Source of the DNA: Ciona intestinalis
Taxonomy: Eukaryota; Chordata; Ascidiacea; Phlebobranchia; Cionidae
Direction: 5' to 3'
DNA: 64,000 nt
NCBI RefSeq assembly: GCF_000224145.3
Contig: NW_004191388.1
Coordinates: 1-64,000 of the forward strand
A model generated the notes under the pieces. It was not told the origin of the DNA, searched no databases, and saw only the letters and a list, made by a program, of their open reading frames with translations. Below, piece by piece: positions 23,001-34,470 of the stretch (positions within the stretch are counted from its first letter, which is position 1; each line of letters opens with the position of its first letter). Made by a program: the position numbers and the translations under genes.

Positions 23001-26000
23001 TTATATATATCTTAATATTATGAGTTTGGTTAACTCTTGATTTAGTAAATTTGGTTTAATTTTGTGAAATTGTTTCAAACTAACAATTTTTTTGGGTGAT
23101 TTTGTTAATGGTAAAACTAGAGTTGTTAGTTTCACTCACACAGAAATAAGTGAGAAGTGGGCACAAAGGTGAATATATACAACAAGTGGTAACAAACATT
23201 CACTCAGGTTAGTTCGCCACTTCCTTAACAATTTAACATAACCCCTTTGGTGTTAACAGTTTTCCGCTAATACATTTATAACAGCAAACGTTTAAACTTC
23301 CGGAAACGCTGTAAAAGTTAACCTAACACACTACAGTTTATAATTACATATCTTCAAAAACAATAGCGAAGACCAAACTATTAAGACAATATAGAAAAGG
23401 GGGAAAAGAATTTCCTAGTTTTTACCTGGTGATTTACGTCCAGAATTATTTTTCTTTTGCACAGTATCCTTGTAACACATAGAACACATCCCTTCAAACT
23501 TGGAGTTCCCATAAAAACCACATCCATTTTTTCTACATAGCTGACCTTGACTTGACTGACTGGGCCCTTCCATACTTGCTGGGAAAATATATTGGTTTTA
23601 AGGATCACATAACATATTATTTTTATACAGTTTTTAAAATGGCTCACAACTCTAAAGGATAATCTTATTTTGCTACAACCCAGTGGTCACTAATGGGTTA
23701 ACTAAATTGTCAGTCATACAGCAAAATAATCCCCTACAAACTTATATCGATGGTAACTTGAAAGCGGGCCTTGAGGTGTATGGATCTGAAAACTCGTGTT
23801 ATGACTGTTGTTGGGAGGATATAAAAGTGACATACATTTATTCCGTGACGTCACTTTAACTACAGTTTCAGTTTTCAACTTATATGACTGTTATGACTGT
23901 TGTTTTCAACTTATAGTAAACATTGTCAGTCATTTTTTGGGAACAGCAAAAGCAAATTAGGGAAATTTAAATGGAATGCTCCATTTTAAGGCATAAATTA
24001 CTTTTAAAGGTTTTTTGATGAATAATGAAAACTCACGAGCAGTATCCACAAAAACAACGAATATTTAATCAAGTGAACCTTTTTTTATAATGTTCAGGTG
24101 GTACTACTAGTTTACTACCACCTAATATACTATTACAGAAAAAGTTAAAACTGATCTTAAATGTCATTTTATGCATATAGTCTTTAACATTATACTACGC
24201 ATACAACATTAAACCAACAATTAGAATGATCTGAATCATGTTAAAGGGGAATTGGAACAAAAATATTAAATTTGTAAATAGATACAGATGCTCAAAGTGA
24301 TTTAAAGTCATCACAAAGTTTCAAAAAACGAAAAATCCCAATAAATTCGAGTGAATTCCAAGTAAAAATATCATAATTAGCATTCTATTATAGCATTGAT
24401 TCAGACAACCAAATGGGAAATGAGTTTCAAGTCTTATAATCCATAACAAATACATGAATGATATAAGTTCCTTGCATGACCCAAATAAGTGATGCGACTC
24501 ACCAAATATTCAGGTTATGTTCAAATATTCCAAGGTATTATTCGGATATTTTGTTGCTCCTTTAAAGAACAAACGTAGCGAAACACTACTGTTGCCAAAC
24601 CCAGCAAAATCAGAGGATTTTTAAACAAAAACACTAAGTTTAATACAGATGAAAATTGATACCAATCTTAAAAGTACTGAAATATAAATAACATAAATAT
24701 AATATATATATATATGTATAGTTTACTTCTGTTTACTCTGAGTAATTGTATGGTGTTATTGGTGTATTTATACATTCTCATTTCTAGTTCTTTAATTGGA
24801 ATAATTACACCTTACACCTGTTTAATGACCGATTCCTTTACGTGGAAATCGAGTGATTAAAAACATAGGCACCAGCAAACTGATAATCAATGTTTTGTTT
24901 ATCAATAAATATAGAACACAACATCATTTACATTTATTACAATAAACAAATATAAATCAAATATCCAATAAATCCATTTTGTAAAATAAAATAAATTATT
25001 AACAGTTAGATTCCAATATAGCAACACAGCATATTAAAAGTGCAGTGGTTTTGTTAATAAACAAGTTAAAAAAGACATTCACAATAATTCAGAGGAATTA
25101 ATTTAAAAATATGGCAACAATTAGGAATTACTGAACCTACTAAACAAATGAACAAATATATTTTCCAATACCATTCCAAACTTTTAGCGTTTTATTGTTT
25201 AATCAATTTACAATAATATATAATATATATAAAACATAATTCTTAAGAACACAAAACGTAACCTTACTAAAGATAACTATAACTATGTATATTCTGACAA
25301 ACGGAGTTAAACATTATAGATAAACATGGTGACTAACATTAAATAACTATTCTAAACCCTTATACGTTGATGTAAAGCATAACATGACTGCATAGCAAAA
25401 CTGAAACCGACTAACTGCTTTGTGAAGGTCAGAACAAAGCTATATTATGTACTTGTTGTTTACAGACAATAGTTACGCGTCATGTAAAAATCGCCGCCTT
25501 TGTTTCGTACTTGGCAACAAAAATGACTTTTTCTCACTAAGCAAAACTGACTGTAGCCGTAAATAAGCTGCGAATCGTAAAAGTAACGCCTGCAGTTCTA
25601 CGGTTGTCCAGTTCTTTGTTAAACATAAAGACCCAACCTACGGTTTCCCTGTGACCTGTGACGTCACAGAGTAGCGTCACACAGCGTCAATTCATCGGAA
25701 TCATAGCGCCGCAACTAATCGAGCACAACGGTGAATTATACATCTCTAGACGTCGACAAAAGCAAAGCTATCGTCTGTTTAAGCTTTATATACGTTAAAA
25801 TAGTCATATTCTATGTATACGTCAACCCAGTTAGCAAATTCTGCTCTTTTAAAGCAAGTCGATGAAGAATTTGGCACAAGTGAGAGGAATTAATATTACT
25901 CTGTTTCGGTGAAGCAAGATAATAAAGTCTTGCGTCAGAGTTATTTTCTCCTTTCATGATTTAGCACACGGTTAGAACATGCACTGATTCGACGTACTGT

Positions 26001-26899
26001 TGTGTTGTGGTACAGAAATACGCGCATCATTGCGATTAGTAATTACAACTAAGTAATGTATCTTGGTATTGTGGCTAAATTGTCCGTCATGTGCTTGTAA
26101 GAATTCAAGCTATATACGTGGTAACTCGTAAGCGGGCAAGGGGTGTATGAAATAGACCGACCGTGTTATAACGACAGTCATAAATATGTTACATTCAATC
26201 ATTCATTAATAGAAACTTGTGTGTTAAAACTGATCTATACTCTGAACTTTCGTGTCCAAAATTTTCGGTCAAATTAAAGCCGCGACGCCTGTTGGCCGCC
26301 GGATGGTAAACAAACTAATCGGTGAAGATTCTACCACGTCGGGTGACGATTCATTGCGTGTATATGATAAAGCGGTACGTCATAGCTCAGTGGGAAATAT
26401 GTGTGAAACCGCTGTGTGATTTGCCATAACCTAGATTTGATCGAATATATCATTTATACGACTAAATGAATGAATACATGTGTGAATCTATCCTAGCGTG
26501 GTGGGCAACAACAGTCGTTATAACACGGGTGTTCTGTTTTATACACTTTGTGCCAGCTTACGACGAGTTGTTGCGTATGAAACTTATTTATCCATGCTAC
26601 ATGGTGGGGTAACGACCGTCGTTATAACACGGGTGTTCTGTTTTATACACTTTGTGCCAGCTTACAACAAGTTATCGCGTATGAAACTTATTTATCCATG
26701 CTGCATGGTGGGGTAACGACCGTCGTTATAACACGGGTGTTCTGTTTCACACACATCCTGCCAGCTTACGAGTTCCCACGTATGTAACTTCGTTGGTGAT
26801 TATTTTTTTGTGATACTCACTGGACGAGTTAGCAGTTAGATCTTCTCTAGACCTCTTCTGTTCCTTATCGTTCCCCTCGTTACTGCTTGGCCGTTTCAT
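20026..26899 (-). CDS. ZFAND5/6-like: A20/AN1 zinc-finger protein (ZFAND5/6 type)
   Basis: Seven coding exons: 26899-26821, 23578-23426, 22443-22395, 22008-21934, 21549-21462, 21067-20959, 20174-20026. They make 702 nt and 233 aa. The A20 finger is in exon 2 ([21 protein letters not shown], pattern C-x4-C-x11-C-x2-C). A serine/proline/threonine-rich linker follows. The C-terminal AN1 finger has CATC, CRC, C-x2-H, H-x-C and ends [16 protein letters not shown], nearly identical to vertebrate ZFAND5/6. The family binds polyubiquitin and the proteasome and tempers NF-kB signalling. A second in-frame ATG at 23573 gives the vertebrate-like 205-aa start (MEGPSQ). The upstream exon adds 28 residues beginning MKRPSSNEG with a KEQKRSRED basic cluster. 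Its phase fits the next exon exactly, but expression of this longer form is inferred. I cannot decide between ZFAND5 and ZFAND6; this may be a pre-duplication orthologue. Confidence 0.9.
21667..21697. repeat. C13-TTAA-G14 palindrome
   Basis: Thirteen C, TTAA, then fourteen G form an almost perfect palindrome in a ZFAND intron. It can fold as a hairpin, and each arm could form G-quadruplex or i-motif structures. It may also be a place of sequencing or assembly trouble. Confidence 0.9.
21830..21912 (-). repeat. 131-bp repeat family, partial copy
   Basis: The complement of the unit at 13926-14275: AGCAGAGCCAAAGTATATTG, AATCAATAAGGTTCCC, then GACAACTATGAGTGTAACTG. It lies 20 bases outside the exon ending at 21934, on the donor side. 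Confidence 0.85.
25450..25760. promoter_or_regulatory. GC-richer CRE-bearing patch in ZFAND intron 1
   Basis: In an AT-rich 3.2-kb intron this stretch is richer in CG dinucleotides. It carries TGACGTCAC at about 25659-25667, further GCGTCAC repeats and GCGCCGC. It lies upstream of the exon bearing the internal ATG at 23573 and could be an alternative promoter for a shorter ZFAND form. No experimental support is visible. Confidence 0.25.
26490..26800 (-). repeat. SINE tail-module array, three copies, ZFAND intron 1
   Basis: Three units of about 100 bases with CGTTATAACACGGGTGTTCTG repeated at about 26515, 26612 and 26724. Units one and two are near-identical, pointing to recent local duplication. 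The array ends 25 bases from the donor of the first ZFAND exon at 26821. Confidence 0.88.
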
Positions 26900-28785
26900 T
26901 ATTGAATTTGTGAATTAAGAACACCGTTGAATTGAAAACGCACGCTGGGTAAAGGTTTTTATGTGAAAATAAGGCATATAAACAATTAAATCTGGTTTTA
27001 GTCGGTCATACATCTAAACCAGTCGCTTAAATGTATGTCTGGATACGTACTTACTTATCATAACGTATTTAACCAGTCCGTTTCCAGGTTTAGCTTTTCC
27101 TCATGCTTATTCGGATAAACTGAACGTTATCTTAGCTTAAACAGGCACACACAAATGTTTTATGTGGTATATTTGTAGGACAGATCAACCTTATACACCC
27201 CATTATGTCACAAATGTGTCTGTATATTCACAAAACGTATATTATTACGTACACAGACGTTGTATAAATCATATCCGACCGCAAAGATATGCTTTGCTTT
27301 CTGTATATACCTGCTGTAGCTTGTGTGGTAAGGGTTATGCCGCATGTTCATTTCCGTACAACACGTATGGCTGTAACGTAAGCTTGATATACGTCACACA
27401 CAATTACGTCAAGCCTTCCCGGTAATTGTAATCGACAAAATGTGGCTCCCTTCTTCTTAAGCAGCTCGCCACATTGCATACCATATGTCTTCTAGTTACC
27501 GCTTGCTATCGCACTACAGAAAGCATGGTGATACTTTTAGGGTTTCAACAGCTACGCTTTTAAACTGACGTCGTTTTTACGCAAGTTATATCCATGGCGT
27601 GTTTTAACGACTGTCGTTTTTCGCTGCTTCTCTTCGATGTTTTAATTAATTTGATTTCCCCTATTGTATTTAAAATATTACAACCAAAAACAGTTTCTGT
27701 CGTTCACACCAAAGCCATATATGTTTATTATTAATGAGCAAATGTAAGTACACGATCAGAGATAATCTACACATACAACAACAACAACAACCATGCGAAG
27801 GTAATTCAAGTTAAATCTCTTGGTGGTAATAATAAGTGCAACGATGACAACTTTAGTACGTAACAAACACACATTGTTGACACGGCAGTACGTCATTTGT
27901 ACAACACAATATTAACAGGTTAGGTTTTAAGTAAAGGAAATAAGCTTAATACTGGACCATTATGTACATAGAAAACAGGAGTGTCGTTTAATATAAAATT
28001 TAACAAGTGCTTCTTAAATGCATTAAAACTTTATAAATGCGAATGAATCTTAAATATAAATTTTAAATCTAAGTGCTTCTCAAATGCATTATAAGTGACA
28101 GAATCTCACATAAATAATACTGTAATGTGTAATATATGTCAGGAAATATAAATAAAAACATTGTGTAATTTGTGTTTTATACAAAATAATCTCAATTGAT
28201 GAAAATCCACAGTTGTTAATATTTGGTAGTACGTGTAACAACAAATATATGCATTAAGTGCTGGCAAGCATTACAGAAATTAAGTCGTGCTTAAAAGTAA
28301 ACAAAGTTGATTAATTGTCAACATAACATAAATAATGGGCAAAGCAAAACATGTTTTGATAACTACATTAGAAATATGTATAATACAAAGGAAGTATGAT
28401 TTAATAACACAAAATTAATGTCACTTCTGCTAACTGGCATAACTTAAGATAGATCTTTTAGGCTCCTCTGGTAAAAAAACATTAATTGTAATGTTTCGTT
28501 CGCCAATCGGCGAGACTTAATTAAAGTTTGACGGATATTTAAAGTCTTGCCAAATGGCAGATGGAAGATTGTAGCTAAAAACGATTTTAATTGTATGGAA
28601 TGACCTTAAAAGATTAGGATTACCAGTATCCATCTTACCCCACAGTAGTGCACGGTAAAATTAAACATTTGATACAAAATGTTGTATGACTTCAAAATGT
28701 TGGAGCTAAAAACGATTTAAAAGATTAAGAGTACCCATCTTACCCCACAGTAATGCACGGTACAGTTGGATTAGTGATGCAAATT
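26900..28785. other. Spacer between ZFAND first exon and GCAT 3' end
   Basis: The left part should include the ZFAND promoter. A copy of a repeat with GTTTTAACGACTGTCGTTTTTCGC lies at about 27545-27660; related copies are near 16495-16620, 50415-50600 and 62060-62170. The right half is AT-rich and probably includes the GCAT 3' UTR; a minus-strand AATAAA lies at 27728-27723. Nothing coding is recognised. Confidence 0.5.
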
Positions 28786-31700
28786 CTATGGAATAACCTT
28801 GTAAGACTTCCCCACAGCCACAAAAGCGTTGATTGCTCGGTTTATATCTTCCATGGAATGCGAGGCTGAGATTTGAACCCTGATCCGAGATTTTCCGATC
28901 GCAACAACAGGGTAACTGAACCCAATGACAAAGATACCTGTAGGAAACGAAAAGTTAAGACTTGTTACATAGGAAACTGCTTACCTAGCAGAAAATTAAT
29001 AAAGTTTTGGCAAACAAAGTTTTGACCAGCAGAGACAGACAAAAAACTTAATTTCATATTTTACACAGAAAAACAGTTTCTCAAATACATCAGGCAGTAA
29101 CAGCAGCAGAAAAAGGCTTTTCATTCAAAGCATTTATTTAAACTTTTGACATCACCGAACGCGGTTTTAGTTTAAACTGAAATGTTTGAGAAGAAAATCG
29201 TACTCTACATATGGACTGTCACTTTTGTATTGAAACTGACCCTAAAAAAGGTTTAGATTAAAGTTGTTTCTTGGTGGTCTGTATATAAAGAGATAATTAT
29301 AAGTCATTGTACCTTGTTTAAGCAGATCATCAGCCATGTTCATTGCCAGTTTAGCATCACCCAACATAATGGGGCAAATTGGATGATTATCACCAGCGAT
29401 TTTAAAGCCTGCTTTTGTCATTTGCTCACGGAAACTGTGAATGCAAAGTTAAGTTAGATCATAATTTATATGCGATAATTCAAAATAATAATCCCCACAA
29501 AGTTATATACACAGTAACTTGTAAGCGGGCACGAAGTGTATGAAACAGAACACTAGAGTTATAACAGCTGTCGTTGCCCTGCCACGTGAGAATTAAGATA
29601 CATTCCTTTGTAACAATTCGACCAAAAATCCTGAATCTACAATTGCTAGGCACATATCCTTACTGTGTTGTCTTGTTTTGAATATCAGCCACAAATGAAG
29701 AATCTTCACTCAGCATTTCAAATACTTTGCTTGCACATGCTACCACTGGGGGGGGCAAACTGTTGGAGAACAAGAAAGGACGGGATCGGTTACGCAACAA
29801 GTCAATCACTTGTTGAGGACCAGTGGTGTAGCCACCTGGAAATCGCATTTACCAACTGTTAGGTTGAGACATTTGAAGCGGGGTTGAAAAATGCAAGCAA
29901 CAAGTCTGTCAGATTAATGGCAGTAATTGAGCCAAAGAATCTTAGTCATCACAATATTTTTAAAATTTTACTAAAATCCAGGATGACATTGTTAAAATGC
30001 AGTTACTTCCATATACACTTTGACTCTGCTTATTTGTATAAACATCTAACAGCAGGGTAAAATCTGGGGTGACATTGTTAACATACAGTTACACTCATAG
30101 TTGTCAAACATAGGGAACCTCATTGATTAATGTGGTGAATGCAATATACTTTGGCTCTGCTTGTTTTTATAAACACCTAACAGCAGGGTAAAAACTGGGT
30201 GGCATTGATCAAAGTACAAAATGTGTCACACAAACTGACCCGCAGCTCCTCCCAATGCTTTACCAAGCGTTGAATTGATAATTGCAACACGACTCATTAC
30301 CCCGAGTAACTCATCGGTACCTCTGGAAAAAATAAAGTACAATTTCAGTAATCAGTGGGGATACTATTCTATGGGCTCAAGTTCCTACATAGGACCTCAG
30401 GTTTAGGTTGAAGTTAGCATATTACCCCAAACCATAGATGTTCTATTTTTTATGGGTGAATTCTTACAGCAGAGCAAAGCATGCAATGAGACCTGAGATT
30501 TACCCCAAAATCAAGGATGATATACCCTATAAAGGACCACTGGGTTGGAGCAATGCTATTTACTGTCTTGGCCAAGGACACATACGTCCATCATTATAAA
30601 GCATTGAAACCTGTAACCTTTGGAAAAGCACCAAACACTAAGCAACAACTCCATAGAGTTACGTAAATTACCTTCCAGTTTTGCCCAGGAATCCAGTGGC
30701 ATGGCATTCATCAATGAACACAAGAGCATTGTATTTATCAGCCAGATCACAGATAGCAGGCAGTGGGGCGACATCTCCATCCATGGAGAAAACACCATCA
30801 GTGACTATGAGACGGTTTCGGAATTTCTAAAACAGAAACCAAACTTAAAATAAGTTGTAAATTTTTAAAAAAATAAGTTGTTTTAAAAACATGGCAACCC
30901 ATAGAGAAAATACTTTTGCACAGTGCAGTATTAGGCATTGGCCAAATAATATTTTGAATACACTTTGCATTCTTAATCAATGTTGTTTTCTATGTTTAAC
31001 AACTATGAGTGTAATTGTATTTTAACAATGTCACCCCAGATTTTTGTACAAATGCAAAAACCTGGACATCCATTACACCATGGTACAGGTAGTTTTAAAA
31101 CATGGGTAATCTAACTAAAGGTTAACCACCTGTGAATCTTTAAGTTTTTCCTCCAAGTCCACCATGTCTAGATGTTTGAACCGATATTTGTTAGCTTTAC
31201 ACAATCGTATCCCATCTATGATGGAAGCATGGTTTAACTCATCCGATAAAACGGCATCTTCCTGGAAAATATGAAGTCAGCTGTAAATATTCTGTTACTT
31301 TAGCAGGTATAATAAGAATAGTCTTTGATTGGCTCATCTGGTATAAAAAACGTTATTTTTTTCCATGAAAGGTTGGAATATTTTACGCTACAAATATCAA
31401 GAACAGCAAATGAGAGCAGAGTATTATTTGTATGGCTTGACCATGAAGATATATTTTGAAGTGAAATGCCATGTAATAGGACTTATAGAAAAAGCCTACT
31501 AAAACATTTGCTTATGGAAACTATTATATGATGATTATCCCATACAACTACTTACATTAGAAAGCAAGGTTTCAAATATTCCTGCGTTTGCATCAAAGCA
31601 GCTTGCGTACAAGATCGCATCCTCACGTTTATGGAACTCAGCAATTTGTTTCTCCAACTTTTTATGAATGGTTTGAGTACCACAGATAAACCTTGTATGA

Positions 31701-32863
31701 ATAAGGTTTAAAAAACACAGACAAAGCAATATAAAAAAAAAATAAGATACCAAATCACCAAAATTATATGGTGTATAAAACATAACACCTGGGTTATAAC
31801 AACTGTCGTTGCTCTGCCACGCGAGGATTAATAAGTTACATACACTGTATCTTGTAAGCGGGCACGAGGTGTATAAAACAGAACACCTGTGTTATAACGA
31901 CTGTTGTTGCCCAACTTGTATAAAACATAACACCTGTGTTATAACAACTGTCGTTGCTCTGCCACGCGAGAATAAATAAGTTACATACACTGTATCTTGT
32001 AAGCGGGCACGAGGTGTATAAAACAGAACACCCGTGTTATAACGACTGTTGTTGCCCAACTTGCCCCGCCAGGCGAGAAAAAATCTGTTACATTCATTCG
32101 TATTACAGCAGATCAGACTCACACTGTAAAGCAATGTATTTAGTAATATGAAGTCCATATGTACCTCACTGAGCTAAGACCCGCCCCAAATTCATCCAAG
32201 GCTTCAATTCCCGCTTGAATAACCTTTGGGTTGCTTGAAAGGCCAAGATAGTTGTTTGCGCAAAAGTTCAAGATCTTTCCCTCAGTGTTTTCAACACCAA
32301 TGTTTGAACCTAAAAATATATAAGAGAATTTATACACAATATCCGATAAAAAAAGTGAAATTTAATAAGAAACAAAATTTTATCTTGTTTAATATGAATA
32401 AAATGATCATAGAAAGGAAGACACTCTACAAAATACAAAAGTGGCTCGCTGTTTGTCTGTTTAGTGTAGCGGCCACACTTCTTTTGAACAGTAAATACAT
32501 TTTTAACCCTAATTGTGTTTTAATGACTGTTTTTTTTGTCCGTACATCCTAAATTTTTGGCAGACAAAACCTTGGTTCTGTAGGAAAAAGATCACTAAAG
32601 ATCTCTTTCATACTTTTACAGTATAAAAATCCAGAATATCTGTTTTATACTAATAATAGTGCAGCTTACTGCAACATACCCTGTTTAGTTGTTATCACTC
32701 GTTCAGTCTTCCACAGCCCAGCTTCACGTATAGCTTCCAACTCAACGTCTAGTTGATTCCTCAAGCTGTTTAATGCGACACTTGATTGACGTGTAGTTAC
32801 CGATAAACAGCGATGAGAAAACGGTATATTAAGCTTGGGGTATAAACGTCTTATTGCAAGCAT
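28786..32863 (-). CDS. GCAT: GCAT, glycine C-acetyltransferase (KBL), mitochondrial
   Basis: Nine exons on the minus strand: 32863-32680, 32309-32165, 31691-31556, 31261-31130, 30826-30672, 30322-30240, 29835-29664, 29434-29313, 28937-28786. They total 1281 nt and 426 aa (human 419). It is a pyridoxal-phosphate enzyme of the alpha-oxoamine synthase family. With threonine dehydrogenase it cleaves 2-amino-3-ketobutyrate with CoA to glycine and acetyl-CoA in mitochondria. Visible hallmarks are [68 protein letters not shown] (Asp about 238, His about 241) and STLGKALGG with the Schiff-base lysine at about 272. It ends with [15 protein letters not shown] 32863 gives [15 protein letters not shown], an arginine-rich amphipathic presequence. 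GCAT is divergent from CTSA. Confidence 0.96.
29960..30205 (+). repeat. 131-bp repeat family, about two diverged copies in GCAT intron 6
   Basis: Same unit as at 13926-14275. GGGAACCTCATTGATTAATG is at about 30114 and CAGCAGGGTAAAATCTGGGG at about 30051. The right edge lies about 35 bases from the GCAT exon 6 donor at 30240. Confidence 0.85.
31755..32105 (+). repeat. SINE tail-module array in GCAT intron 2
   Basis: Four modules with GTTATAACGACTGTTGTTGCCC alternating with GTTATAACAACTGTCGTTGCTC. Modules one and three are near copies and so are two and four, so the array grew by duplicating a pair of units. Confidence 0.85.
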
Positions 32864-33137
32864 TCTGTATTTATAGATCAATGCTCGACTACTATAGCTA
32901 GCTGGACTGTTGAGACTGTGCACAAAACACTAGAAAGTTAAGTTATAAAACAGTACAGCGAAAAAAAGCGCAGAAAACGAAGTAACAATAGCCCTTAATG
33001 CGTAATAATCGATTGTTTTGTTTTCTAATCGCGTCGGTCGTTACGCGTCGCTTGTTTTACAGATAACAATATATCATAGATAACTTATATTTGGCGCCTT
33101 GCCAAAGCGTCTGTATCACCCCCAATATTTGCCCAGA

Positions 33138-33430
33138 GTTAAAGGGTTCGAGGCTCGATGCTGTTACCATTGTAGGCGTATGTGTATTTGTGCGAGACAC
33201 TTAACGGCTCTAGCCCAGTGGTCACTAATGGATTTTCCAAATTTATGCATACGAAAAATGTAAACACCCACAAAATTCCAAGACATGTAAAAACTCGTAA
33301 GCGGGCATGAAGTGTATGAAACAAAACACCCGTGTTATAACTACTGTTGCTGCCCCGCCATGCAAGGATAGATAAGTTACATACGTGGTAACTCGTAAGC
33401 TGGCATGAGGTGTATGAAACAGAAGACCCG
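33138..33430 (+). mobile_element. tRNA-headed SINE, body and two tail modules
   Basis: It starts with the B-box-like GGTTCGAGGCT and continues with the body ACCATTGTAGGCGTATGTG, CAGTGGTCACTAATGG. It ends in two tail modules carrying GAGGTGTATGAAACAGAA. The head 5' of the B-box is missing or too diverged. Confidence 0.75.
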
Positions 33431-33654
33431 TGTTATGACAGAATTTCAGTTTCGCTTTCACGATGAATGTCGTGTTTACAGATGAACAGGAAATCATGAT
33501 TATACAAACACCACTCAGCGGACAGTCGTTATGCAATCATTTGTATTATGCGGGTTAACCATAGTGCACTAACAGTTAGTGCAGCTTCTGTACTATGCCC
33601 ATCAAACTATTTACACAACGTCATTTTCAAAAGTTTTGTCAGTGTATAGTATGC

Positions 33655-33845
33655 TAGGGCGGGGTAAGACGGGACACCATTAGCACATATTATCCAAATA
33701 TCCTGATCGTGGTTTAAAAAATTAACAACGGTCTGTAAGAGTGGTGATGGTACAGTTTTATAATTCTTTCATTGTTATTTTTGCTTACTGCTAAATGAGA
33801 CGAGAAAGTAGAATGAAAAAGCGTCCCATCTTCCCCTACCCTGCA
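33655..33845. mobile_element. TA-target MITE, full-length copy
   Basis: The left end is TAGGGCGGGGTAAGACGGGAC and the right end CGTCCCATCTTCCCCTACCCTG. The internal hallmark is TTAACAACGGTCTGTAAGAG. Confidence 0.82.
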
Positions 33846-34470
33846 TAACGTGTGGCTTGGAGTTTAACGTTTATGAATATAAAGTAGAGTAATGACTAAT
33901 GTGAATCGAATTCATACCCGTTTTGCACAGTAAAATAGTTAAGCGAAATACCTAACCTGAGAATTTTGGCAACGGTAGCTGTATACGCGGGTGCCCTAAC
34001 TAAGGCCTAATGCACCCGCAAACGAGTTATTGTTTTTGTGGTTTCTTAAACATTATGTTTCAATACTTTCAGGGCTATGGTATGAATAGAAATTTGAACA
34101 TCTCATATAAAGAAACTGTCGAAGCAATTTAATTTCGTTAAAAGTCTTGCTCAAGATTAAACACACACACAATAGTCTCAACATCAAGCAGCGAATACAA
34201 CATCCTTTGGTTTGAGTGCGAGGGCTCTAACCACAAAGCAGGTTCGAATTTTTTCATTTTCCGAATGCCTTTTTTTTTCGCTAATCTTTTTCCCTTTTAT
34301 ATCAAGCGACGTTCCGCATTTTCTGCAGTCATTTGACTGTTGTTCGATAAAGCGTTGTCAGAACGAAGCGAAATTTTGATTTGAATGTTGTATTTTAATC
34401 TACAAAGTGAAGAGTTTGTGTATAATATCTGTGTTGCATTTTACAGCCGTTTCTGACATACATCGTCGGA

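Larger units (their letters stand above)
32864..34470. other. GCAT-CTSA divergent promoter region
   Basis: This is the shared upstream region of two divergent genes. It holds a SINE (33138-33430) and a MITE (33655-33845). The remaining sequence at 33850-34470 precedes the CTSA start, with no clear TATA box. I see no exon. Confidence 0.5.

Noticed and set aside
27162-27425. 87-aa tyrosine/cysteine-rich plus-strand frame between ZFAND and GCAT
   Set aside because: No splice context, no family resemblance, low-complexity composition; probably chance.
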